Below the pieces are notes generated by a model, which made no database searches, was not told the DNA's origin, and saw nothing but the letters and a program-made list of their open reading frames with translations. Positions 1-7,477 of a stretch of DNA of 7,477 nucleotides are shown here, piece after piece (position 1 is the first letter of the stretch; each line of letters starts with the position of its first letter). The stretch is from an uncultured Collinsella sp. (GTDB lineage: Bacteria; Actinomycetota; Coriobacteriia; Coriobacteriales; Coriobacteriaceae), in assembly GCA_900551305.1 (NCBI GenBank), contig URVK01000071.1, forward strand, positions 1-7,477, given 5' to 3'. The translations under genes and the position numbers were made by a program.

Positions 1-827
1 GCGGTCGAAATACTGTGGTGGGGACTGCGGAAGGGGCGGTGCCCCGCCAACAAGCCATCAATGTTCTCACCCAAAACCGAATGGATGCACAGTGCCTCCT
101 GCTGATCCTCAACGGAAAGCTCGGGCAGGATGCCGGTCATACGGCGTGCGAGCATCGTCTTGCCCGATCCCGGAGACCCGATCATGAGCAAGCCGAGTTC
201 TCCTGCCGCCGCAAGCGCCATGCCGCGTTTAGCGACTTCCTGCCCCAGCACGTCTGCATAGTCGAGCTCGGGCTCAAAGGTCGCCTCGACACCCTCGGAA
301 TCCAAGTAGTGCCGTGCGGCATCGCCCATGCCGTGAGCAAGCTGAGACAGATGGTCGATAAAGCCGCAATCTACGCCCGCGAGTGGCACATGCTGGTCGG
401 ACCTGCCGGCGATAAAAGACAGCCCCATGTCGCGAGCCAATAGCTGAAACGCCACCTCGCCCTTGACGGGAAGCACCGTACCGTCCAGACCAAGCTCACC
501 TGCGATAAGGCAGCGATCGAGGTTGTCACGGGGAATCTGCTCATCGGCCGCTAGAACCGCGATGGCGATGGGCAGGTCAAAGCCGCTACCGGTCTTGCGG
601 ATATCGCCGGGTGCCAGGTTAACGGTAATGCCCGAGCGCGGGATCTCGAACCCGGCGGAGCGCATCGCGCAGCGAATACGACCGCGTGACTCCATCACCT
701 CCATACTCGGGATGCCGAGCATCTGAATGCCCGGAACGCCGCCGGCAAGCGAGACCTCGACCGTGACGTGAATCGCCTCGACGCCGCGGATGCAGGCCGC
801 GTGAACGGCAAACGTCTCGAACGCCAT
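1..827 (-). CDS. comM: YifB/ComM family Mg-chelatase-like AAA+ ATPase (partial, C-terminus beyond window)
   Basis: The first 275 residues are visible; family members are usually about 500, so roughly the C-terminal half lies beyond the left edge. An N-terminal ChlI-like domain includes the family signature NLAPGDIRKTGSGFDLPIA (about residues 70-88). A linker ending DYADVLGQEVAKRG leads into the Mg-chelatase AAA+ domain, with Walker A GSPGSGKT at residues 217-224 and the typical HRPFRSPHHSIS at 263-274. In Haemophilus and Vibrio, ComM is a hexameric helicase that promotes branch migration during natural transformation; whether that role holds here is inference. The ATG shares one base with the yraN stop (TGATG) and has only a weak AGG upstream, which suggests translational coupling. 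In actinobacteria dprA often follows this gene, but that position is outside the window. Confidence 0.93.
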   Translation of the reverse strand, partial: MAFETFAVHAACIRGVEAIHVTVEVSLAGGVPGIQMLGIPSMEVMESRGRIRCAMRSAGFEIPRSGITVNLAPGDIRKTGSGFDLPIAIAVLAADEQIPRDNLDRCLIAGELGLDGTVLPVKGEVAFQLLARDMGLSFIAGRSDQHVPLAGVDCGFIDHLSQLAHGMGDAARHYLDSEGVEATFEPELDYADVLGQEVAKRGMALAAAGELGLLMIGSPGSGKTMLARRMTGILPELSVEDQQEALCIHSVLGENIDGLLAGHRPFRSPHHSIST

Positions 828-1312
828 CACGACACCTGCCAATCGAACGCGTTGTACTGATGCTCGATCTCGGCGATATGCCCGCCGCGAATGGTGACAC
901 CCACTGCATCGAAGCGGATCGCCTTGAGCGGATAGTGCTCCATGAGATAGCAACTTGCGATACGGCGATACCGACGCTGCTTTTGGGCATCCACGGCCTC
1001 CTCGGGAAAGACCCGCGTGGTGCAATCCAGGGCGACGCGCCTGGTCTTGACCTCGGCCATCACCACGACATCGTCAAGCTCATCGAGCAGCACCAGATCG
1101 GCCTCGCCCTCGGTGCAACGATAACCCTGCTCCAGCAAGGTGTAGCCGCGCTCGTTAAAGTAGTCGATGGTGATCAGCTCGCCCAGCATGCCCAGCTCAC
1201 GGGGACTGAGTCCCTTGATAAACTCGGGCGTCATCGCCCCGCAGTCGAGCTCGCCGTTTTCCCAACGCTCCTTGAGCTGCTGCGTCTTGCTCTTTTTGCT
1301 TGCGGCACTCAT
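827..1312 (-). CDS. yraN: YraN/UPF0102 family protein, endonuclease-like fold
   Basis: This 161-residue protein carries the UPF0102 pattern: GMLGE at 41-45, YR..EGEADLV at about 64-73, AEVKTRR at 86-92, PEEAVDAQKQRR at about 103-114 and RFDAVGV at 133-139. D72, E87 and K89 sit where a PD-(D/E)XK nuclease has its metal-binding and catalytic residues. The family is usually near 120 residues, so the charged stretch of about 40 residues before the core is an N-terminal extension. The biochemical role of the family is not well settled; a link to DNA processing is inferred from the fold and from comM following it. I chose ATG at 1312 because AAAGGAG (1324-1318) lies five bases upstream. The frame stays open to 1402, but those extra 30 codons look non-coding and lack a ribosome binding site. 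Confidence 0.93.
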   Translation of the reverse strand: MSAASKKSKTQQLKERWENGELDCGAMTPEFIKGLSPRELGMLGELITIDYFNERGYTLLEQGYRCTEGEADLVLLDELDDVVVMAEVKTRRVALDCTTRVFPEEAVDAQKQRRYRRIASCYLMEHYPLKAIRFDAVGVTIRGGHIAEIEHQYNAFDWQVS

Positions 1313-1317
1313 GGGGT

Positions 1318-1370
1318 CTCCTTTCCCGCACACTGCATTGCCCCGATGATGAGGGCACCTTTCATGCGGG
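1318..1370 (-). promoter_or_regulatory. Ribosome binding site and possible leader structure of yraN
   Basis: The Shine-Dalgarno sequence AAAGGAG (1324-1318) is followed five bases later by ATG. Just upstream, CCCGCA (1370-1365) can pair with TGCGGG (1330-1325), and between them TGCCCT and GGGGCA (within 1357-1339) can form an inner hairpin with a seven-base loop. The outer 3' arm directly abuts the Shine-Dalgarno. The ribosome binding site is well supported. The structure is suggested only by complementarity, and no clear promoter was found upstream to show that all of it is transcribed. Confidence 0.5.
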
Positions 1371-1410
1371 TAAGTACAGGAAGCAAACCAAAAGCTGACC
1401 AAATGCCGTC

Positions 1411-1451
1411 AAAAAAAGGGCCGTACGCAGCAATGCTGTTGCATACGGCCC
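1411..1451 (-). terminator. Rho-independent terminator after rnhB
   Basis: On the minus strand a GC-rich hairpin occupies 1451-1418, with outer arms GGGCCGTA and TACGGCCC. The stem continues inward through a G-U pair to about 15 base pairs with one mismatch. Seven T residues follow immediately (1417-1411). It begins about 50 bases after the rnhB stop, so rnhB transcription should end here and yraN-comM should be a separate unit. Confidence 0.92.
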
Positions 1452-1501
1452 GCTACCAGCAGGTTTATAAAACCCGAGGGGTCCCTGTCTCCACAATTGA
1501 C

Positions 1502-2290
1502 CTAGAAAAGGCGCTCAGTCTGCAGAAAGTTTCCGCAAAAGCTCACACGATGCAGTGGACAAAGTCCATGTTTTCGAATGGCCTCGATGTGCTCGGGGCT
1601 CGCATAGCCCTTCGATTCGGCCAGATGGTACTCGGGGTACTCGGCGTCGTACTCGACCATCATCTCGTCACGCGTGACCTTTGCCATGATGGATGCCGCG
1701 GCGATACAGGCGATCTTGGCATCGCCCTTCACCACGTCGCGCTCATTGGGAACGGCGCCCAAGGGGTTGCCATCCATGAGGACGCAGTCGGGTTCAAGTC
1801 CCGTATCGGCCACCGCACCCGCAACGGCAGCGCGGATGGCGCGGGCCATACCCATCTCATCGATATCTGCAGGAGCGATATGGCAAAAGCCGATAGCAGT
1901 CGCCACCTCGGCAATCTTAACCGAGAGCAGCTCGCGGCGCGCCGGCGTGAGCTTTTTGGAATCGTTGATGCCCCAGATGCGCGGCTCCATCGGAAGGCAC
2001 ACGGCACACACGGTCAAGGGCCCCGCTACCGAGCCACGGCCCACCTCGTCGACGCCCACGACCACGCCATCACCGCCGAGCTCATGCATAAGCTCGTACA
2101 TGCCGTTGACGCGCTCGCGCTCGGCAAGCTCCTTGGCATGGCGCTTAAGGGCACGCTCGCAAGCCTTGATCACCTGCTGGCGCGGATCCTCGCGATAATG
2201 CTCCACGAGGGCGGGAATCTCCTCGAACGTGGCACTCGCCAGCTCGCCGGCAACCTGCGATGCCGAAACCGAGCTCGTCATATTGGCCAT
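1502..2290 (-). CDS. rnhB: Ribonuclease HII
   Basis: The 262-residue product is RNase HII, which cuts the RNA strand of RNA-DNA hybrids and nicks at single ribonucleotides misincorporated into DNA. The DEDD metal-binding residues are visible: D81 and E82 in GVDEVGRG, D173 in VLMDGN and D208 in AAASIMAKVTRD. The catalytic core starts near residue 76. Before it is an alpha-helical, charged extension of about 75 residues (DPRQQVIKACERALKRHAKE region) that resembles the long N-terminus of Bacillus-type RNase HII and is absent from the shorter E. coli type. The start at 2290 is chosen because AAGGAGG lies seven bases upstream; an in-frame ATG at 2308 lies upstream of that ribosome binding site and is unlikely to be used. 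The gene sits downstream of the rplS terminator with no room for its own promoter. Confidence 0.97.
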   Translation of the reverse strand: MANMTSSVSASQVAGELASATFEEIPALVEHYREDPRQQVIKACERALKRHAKELAERERVNGMYELMHELGGDGVVVGVDEVGRGSVAGPLTVCAVCLPMEPRIWGINDSKKLTPARRELLSVKIAEVATAIGFCHIAPADIDEMGMARAIRAAVAGAVADTGLEPDCVLMDGNPLGAVPNERDVVKGDAKIACIAAASIMAKVTRDEMMVEYDAEYPEYHLAESKGYASPEHIEAIRKHGLCPLHRVSFCGNFLQTERLF

Positions 2291-2317
2291 ACCAGGCCCT
2301 CCTTGCATGCAAATCAG

Positions 2318-2349
2318 ATAAAAAGAAGGGCCACCCGAAGGTGACCCTT
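2318..2349 (-). terminator. Strong UUCG-loop terminator after rplS
   Basis: The minus strand can form a ten-base-pair stem (2349-2340 with 2335-2326; arms AAGGGTCACC and GGTGGCCCTT, one G-U pair) closed by a C(UUCG)G tetraloop. It is followed by CTTTTTAT. It lies about 35 bases after the rplS stop and ends about 28 bases before the rnhB start. Confidence 0.93.
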
Positions 2350-2383
2350 ACGTCCAAACGAGTGGACAGACGCTGCGATCTTC

Positions 2384-2725
2384 TTAGCGCTTCTCGGGGA
2401 TGCGAGCAGCCTTGCCCACCTTGTCGCGGAGGTAGTACAGTTTGGCGCGACGGACGCGACCATGACGAACGACCTCGAGCTTGGCGATCTTGGGGCTGTG
2501 AAGCGGGAAGGTACGCTCAACACCGACACCGAAGGACATCTTGCGGACAGTGAAGGTCTCGCGGGCACCGGCGCCGGCCATGCGGATGACGTCGCCCTGG
2601 AAGACCTGGATGCGCTCGCGGTCGCCTTCCTTAATGCGGTAGTGAACCTTGACGTTGTCGGCGACGCGAACCTGAGGAATGTCCTCGCGGATCTGCTGAC
2701 GCTCGATTGCGCGGATGTAATCCAT
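2384..2725 (-). CDS. rplS: 50S ribosomal protein L19
   Basis: The 113-residue product is a full-length L19, the large-subunit protein at the 30S-50S interface. Signature stretches are [46 protein letters not shown] and [19 protein letters not shown], covering nearly the whole protein. The ATG at 2725 is preceded by AAGGA seven bases upstream; a TTG two codons earlier would leave almost no spacing and is not preferred. In most bacteria rplS ends an rpsP-rimM-trmD-rplS operon. Here its upstream neighbour is ppdK, separated by 209 bases with a probable terminator and promoter, so it appears to be transcribed on its own. A strong terminator follows. Confidence 0.98.
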   Translation of the reverse strand: MDYIRAIERQQIREDIPQVRVADNVKVHYRIKEGDRERIQVFQGDVIRMAGAGARETFTVRKMSFGVGVERTFPLHSPKIAKLEVVRHGRVRRAKLYYLRDKVGKAARIPEKR

Positions 2726-2749
2726 GTGCAATTCCTTACTCTTCTAGAG

Positions 2750-2773
2750 GTGCCGTACCACCTTGGCCGGCAC
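2750..2773 (-). promoter_or_regulatory. Hairpin in the rplS 5' leader
   Basis: In the predicted 5' untranslated region, GTGCCG (2773-2768) and CGGCAC (2755-2750) form a six-base-pair stem around a 12-base loop, ending 24 bases before the start codon. Several ribosomal protein genes, including rplS in Firmicutes, have autoregulatory leaders. Whether this hairpin is one cannot be told from a single sequence. Confidence 0.4.
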
Positions 2774-2794
2774 GTAGTTGAACAAACGTATTCG

Positions 2795-2822
2795 AGTATA
2801 CACGCGCGGGTTTCTGCTGCAA
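2795..2822 (-). promoter_or_regulatory. rplS: Candidate promoter of rplS
   Basis: On the minus strand TTGCAG (2822-2817) and TATACT (2800-2795) are separated by 16 bases. The -10 matches the sigma-A consensus at five of six positions; the -35 matches at only three. Transcription would start near 2788, giving a leader of about 60 bases. The site lies between the probable ppdK terminator and rplS. Confidence 0.5.
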
Positions 2823-2868
2823 GAACAATTTTTTACGCAGACAAAAAGACAAAACCCGCACATGATAA

Positions 2869-2896
2869 CCGCCCGCCTCGCGAATGAGACGGGCGG
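2869..2896 (-). terminator. Probable ppdK terminator
   Basis: About 40 bases after the ppdK stop the minus strand forms an 11-base-pair hairpin (arms CCGCCCGTCTC and GAGGCGGGCGG, one G-U pair, six-base loop). The T-rich tail is imperfect: TTATC follows at once, and denser T runs begin only about 13 bases later. The hairpin is very stable, but termination may be incomplete or may need Rho. Confidence 0.6.
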
Positions 2897-2934
2897 CATG
2901 AAGGGGGCTACGCTAGGCGTCTAAACCCAAAACG

Positions 2935-5685
<2,751 letters not shown>

Positions 5686-5699
5686 GATACTTCCCCTTC

Positions 5700-5717
5700 C
5701 ATGCGCTCTCGCGCACG
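5700..5717 (-). promoter_or_regulatory. GNRA hairpin directly before the ppdK ribosome binding site
   Basis: On the minus strand TGCGC-GAGA-GCGCA (5715-5702) forms a five-base-pair stem with a GNRA-type loop. It extends to seven pairs (5717-5700) with a G-U and a C-G pair. The purine-rich Shine-Dalgarno GGAAGGGGA begins at its foot. A near-identical hairpin (12 of 14 bases) stands directly before the PDRP ribosome binding site. Confidence 0.5.
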
Positions 5718-5733
5718 ACCGTGGTAACGAATC

Positions 5734-5752
5734 GACCCGCCGAATGCGGGCC
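5734..5752 (-). promoter_or_regulatory. Second hairpin in the ppdK 5' leader
   Basis: On the minus strand GGCCCGC (5752-5746) pairs with GCGGGTC (5740-5734) as seven base pairs including one G-U, with loop ATTCG. No T run follows, so it does not look like a terminator. It lies at or near the 5' end of a transcript started from the proximal TATAGT element. Confidence 0.4.
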
Positions 5753-5760
5753 GTGAGGGA

Positions 5761-5766
5761 ACTATA
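5761..5766 (-). promoter_or_regulatory. ppdK: Candidate proximal -10 element for ppdK
   Basis: TATAGT on the minus strand matches the TATAAT consensus at five of six positions and stands out in GC-rich surroundings. Transcription would start near 5754, about 70 bases before the GTG start. No good -35 is seen at 16-18 bases, so an activator bound at the GGTAAA repeats upstream would be a reasonable explanation if the promoter is real. Confidence 0.4.
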
Positions 5767-5807
5767 CGGCGGGTTTTGGGCAGGCTTGAGCAGAGGGTGC
5801 GCGGTTT

Positions 5808-5856
5808 GGTAAACGTGCTAAAACTGGCGGTAAACGGTAGGTAAAGGTGGTTACCT
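5808..5856. repeat. GGTAAA repeat cluster with an 18-base interrupted palindrome, candidate operator
   Basis: On the plus strand the octamer GGTAAACG occurs at 5808 and again at 5829, and a related GGTAAAGG begins at 5840. The spacings are 21 and 11 bases, about two turns and one turn of the helix. The last copy is the left arm of an interrupted palindrome, AGGTAA-N6-TTACCT (5839-5856). Size and spacing are typical of binding sites for dimeric transcription factors. GGTAAACG also resembles one half of a LacI/CcpA-type site (TGTAAACG). The regulator cannot be named from this window. Confidence 0.5.
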
Positions 5857-5860
5857 TATG

Positions 5861-5891
5861 AAGATACCACTGCAATAAAAAAGCAGGTCAA
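5861..5891 (-). promoter_or_regulatory. ppdK: Candidate distal promoter of ppdK
   Basis: On the minus strand TTGACC (5891-5886, five of six to the -35 consensus) is followed after 19 bases by TATCTT (5866-5861, four of six). TGG just before the -10 forms an extended -10 element, which can compensate for the long spacer. Transcription would start near 5854, inside the palindrome at 5839-5856, so a bound repressor would block it. Confidence 0.45.
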
Positions 5892-5935
5892 GTGCGATGT
5901 TTTTGCTAAATCGCTTTATCAAAATGCTACTACTA

Positions 5936-6802
5936 TTAGGTGCGACGGGCGGCGCGGCGGGCACGGGCTTCTTGGATTTCCTCCAAGTGGCTAATGATCT
6001 CGGCAGCGCTTTCCTCGATGGCCTTGCCGTCGGTACGCACCACAAAGCAGCCTAGGCGTTTCATGAGGGCACGAGCTTCCTCAAGCTCGCTGCGCACGCT
6101 CTCGGGCTCGGCATAGGAGCCGGCAACGGCACGAGCGTAGTCATCGCCCAAGCGGCTATCGCGAATTTCGGAAATCACATCGACGGTCGAAATCAGGCCG
6201 AACAGGCGCATCGGGTCGACCTCGTAAATCGACTTCGGCGGCTCCATGCCATGGGCCAACGGAACATTGGCAACCTTGTAGCCCTGATAAGCCAGATACA
6301 TCGACAGCGGCGTCTTGGACGTGCGCGATACGCCCAGCAGCACGATATCGGCACCCGACAAATCGTCGCAACCGCGCCCGTCATCGTGCTCAACGAAATA
6401 TTCCATGGCCTCGATACGATGGAAATAGCGGTCATCGGTCCTGTGAATCACGCCCGCGACGCCTTTGGGCGGCACACCGATGAGCGACGATAGCACGGCG
6501 AGCGTCGGACCGATCAGGTCGACCGAACGGATATGCAGCATGCCCAGGTAATCGAGCACGCGGGCGCGAAGCGCCGGATCGACAATGGTGTGAAACACGG
6601 CAATATCGCGATGGTCGGCATCGACGCGCGGGCCCACAAACGACTCCACCTGCTCCACCGAGGTCACCTTGGGCAGGCGCAACAAACGAAAAGCCCCTTC
6701 ATCAAATTGCCCGGACGCCGCAAGCACCACCTCACAAGCGGTATCACCGAGCGAGTCGGAGATAACGATAACGGTGGGACGAGCGGTGACCGGGCAATCC
6801 AT
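5936..6802 (-). CDS. Pyruvate, phosphate dikinase regulatory protein (PDRP, DUF299 family)
   Basis: The 288-residue product belongs to the bifunctional kinase/phosphorylase family (plant RP1, E. coli PpsR, B. subtilis YqfL). It inactivates PPDK by ADP-dependent phosphorylation of the threonine near the catalytic histidine and reactivates it by phosphate-dependent dephosphorylation. Visible family features are the N-terminal VIVISDSLGDTA (11-22), DLIGPTLAVLS (95-105), HRTDDRYFHRIEAMEYFVEHD (starting at 120), the P-loop GVSRTSKT (157-164) and SMYLAYQGYKVANVPL (167-182). The C-terminus is rich in arginine. The family also contains regulators of PEP synthase; adjacency to ppdK, whose T476 is present, makes PPDK the likely target. 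The ATG at 6802 has AAAGGAG six bases upstream, itself abutted by a hairpin. It starts 34 bases after glyS with no terminator between, so the two are probably cotranscribed. Confidence 0.96.
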   Translation of the reverse strand: MDCPVTARPTVIVISDSLGDTACEVVLAASGQFDEGAFRLLRLPKVTSVEQVESFVGPRVDADHRDIAVFHTIVDPALRARVLDYLGMLHIRSVDLIGPTLAVLSSLIGVPPKGVAGVIHRTDDRYFHRIEAMEYFVEHDDGRGCDDLSGADIVLLGVSRTSKTPLSMYLAYQGYKVANVPLAHGMEPPKSIYEVDPMRLFGLISTVDVISEIRDSRLGDDYARAVAGSYAEPESVRSELEEARALMKRLGCFVVRTDGKAIEESAAEIISHLEEIQEARARRAARRT

Positions 6803-6808
6803 GCGGGG

Positions 6809-6829
6809 CTCCTTTTGCGCTTACGCGCA
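6809..6829 (-). promoter_or_regulatory. GNRA hairpin abutting the PDRP ribosome binding site
   Basis: In the glyS-PDRP gap the minus strand reads TGCGC-GTAA-GCGCA (6829-6816), a five-base-pair stem with a GNRA-type loop. It runs straight into the Shine-Dalgarno AAAGGAG (6815-6809). No T tract follows, so it is not a terminator. It matches the hairpin before ppdK at 12 of 14 positions, differing only within the loop. Confidence 0.5.
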
Positions 6830-6836
6830 GGCTGGC

Positions 6837-7477
6837 TTACTTTTTACGAGCAAGCTCACCGATGTTGGCGATGCCGGAGAAAACGGCCTCGAAGCGGTTG
6901 AGCAGCTTAAGGCGATTATCGCGGAGCTGCTCGTCCTTGTCCATGACCATGACCTCGTCGAAGAAACGGTCGATGGGCGCGCGCAGGGCGGCGAGGGCAG
7001 CAAATGCGGCCGGATAATCCTCGGTAGCAAGGGCGGCATCGACAGCGGTCTGAGCAGCCTCGGAGGCGTCGGCGAGCGCAAGCTCGACCTCGCCCATCAG
7101 TCTGCGGTCGTACTCCACGCCCAGCTCGGGCTTGGAGATATGCGCGGCGCGAGCATAGGCGGTCGCAAGGTTGTCGAACGTCTCGGCGTCGTTCTTGCGG
7201 GCCTCGTCGAGGGCGGCGCAGCGGGCGAAGAAGACGGACGGAGCGATGATGTGCACCGCGGAGACGGCGGCAACGGTATCGGCCGGGATCTTTTCGTCGC
7301 GGGCCATGCTCACCAGGCGGCCATGGAAGAAGTCACGAACCTGCTGGGCGACCTCGGCGGCGTCGAACTCAATGCCCTGCTCGCTATAGAGCTCGAGGGC
7401 GAAGTCGATGAGCGACGTGGGGTCGATCGGCAGGCGGTCGCGCAGGATGTTGATGATGCCGATAGCGGCACGACGCA
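6837..7477 (-). CDS. glyS: Glycine--tRNA ligase beta subunit, C-terminal part (5' end beyond window)
   Basis: The last 212 residues and the stop codon are visible; the full beta subunit is usually about 690 residues. The frame is open to the right edge. The visible part matches the C-terminal region of GlyS with its DALR-like anticodon-binding domain: RRAAIGIINILRD near the edge, and FFDEVMVMDKDEQLRDNRL followed by a short tail ending ELARKK. GlyS pairs with GlyQ in an alpha2beta2 enzyme that charges tRNA-Gly; glyQ would be expected further upstream, outside the window. An internal GTG at 7313 begins a shorter open frame but is not a real start, because homologous sequence continues upstream of it. 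The PDRP gene follows after 34 bases. Confidence 0.95.
   Translation of the reverse strand, partial: RRAAIGIINILRDRLPIDPTSLIDFALELYSEQGIEFDAAEVAQQVRDFFHGRLVSMARDEKIPADTVAAVSAVHIIAPSVFFARCAALDEARKNDAETFDNLATAYARAAHISKPELGVEYDRRLMGEVELALADASEAAQTAVDAALATEDYPAAFAALAALRAPIDRFFDEVMVMDKDEQLRDNRLKLLNRFEAVFSGIANIGELARKK

Noticed and set aside
15..443. 142-codon open frame on the plus strand
   Set aside because: It is antisense to the conserved comM reading frame, which includes the Walker A motif in this interval.
1313..1402. Extended yraN start at 1402
   Set aside because: The extra residues look unrelated to the family and include the region holding the real ribosome binding site.
2291..2308. Upstream ATG for rnhB at 2308
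   Set aside because: The AAGGAGG ribosome binding site lies downstream of this ATG and is properly spaced for the ATG at 2290.
2303..2312. Palindrome TTGCATGCAA before the rnhB ribosome binding site
   Set aside because: It is only ten bases, with too short an RNA stem to fold, and there is no second copy; chance is sufficient.
860..2344. 494-codon open frame on the plus strand across yraN, the gap and rnhB
   Set aside because: It runs antisense through two well-supported genes and a terminator, has no motif and no ribosome binding site, and is a composition artefact.
2726..2731. TTG start for rplS two codons upstream
   Set aside because: The Shine-Dalgarno AAGGA would be only about one base away; ATG at 2725 has correct spacing and matches the usual L19 N-terminus.
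5870..5935. Terminator after the PDRP gene
   Set aside because: GCGAT and ATCGC could pair around an 11-base loop and a run of six T residues lies further on, but they are not adjacent and the stem is weak, so readthrough into ppdK remains likely.

Overview
The window is a GC-rich, gene-dense stretch of ordinary bacterial chromosome. All seven genes are on the minus strand, so they read from high to low coordinates. The order yraN-comM behind rplS-rnhB is typical of Actinobacteria. The glyS - PPDK regulatory protein - ppdK order and the two-subunit glycyl-tRNA synthetase are more like clostridia. That mixture, with the base composition, suggests a gut anaerobe of the Coriobacteriia, perhaps Collinsella. 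This is an inference from style and synteny, not an identification. No mobile element, CRISPR array, tRNA or rRNA was seen.

Right part (7477 to 2935): the 3' end of glyS (glycyl-tRNA synthetase beta subunit) is followed after 34 bases by a pyruvate, phosphate dikinase regulatory protein (PDRP, DUF299). After a 250-base regulatory gap comes ppdK, its expected target. PDRP should phosphorylate and dephosphorylate the threonine (T476) two residues before the catalytic histidine (H478) of PpdK, which switches the PEP/pyruvate interconversion with energy state. The ppdK upstream gap is the most interesting non-coding DNA here. It holds two candidate promoters, an 18-base interrupted palindrome and repeated GGTAAACG octamers, and hairpins next to the ribosome binding site. 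One of those hairpins resembles one directly before the PDRP ribosome binding site.

Middle part (2934 to 1411): a probable ppdK terminator and a 5' leader with a promoter precede rplS (ribosomal protein L19). A very strong UUCG-loop terminator separates rplS from rnhB (RNase HII). A second strong terminator follows rnhB.

Left part (1410 to 1): yraN (UPF0102, endonuclease-like fold) and comM (YifB family Mg-chelatase-like AAA+ ATPase) overlap by one base and are probably translationally coupled. comM runs off the left edge.

No intergenic gap exceeds 300 bases. I see no undescribed multi-gene system. The noteworthy signals are cis-regulatory.
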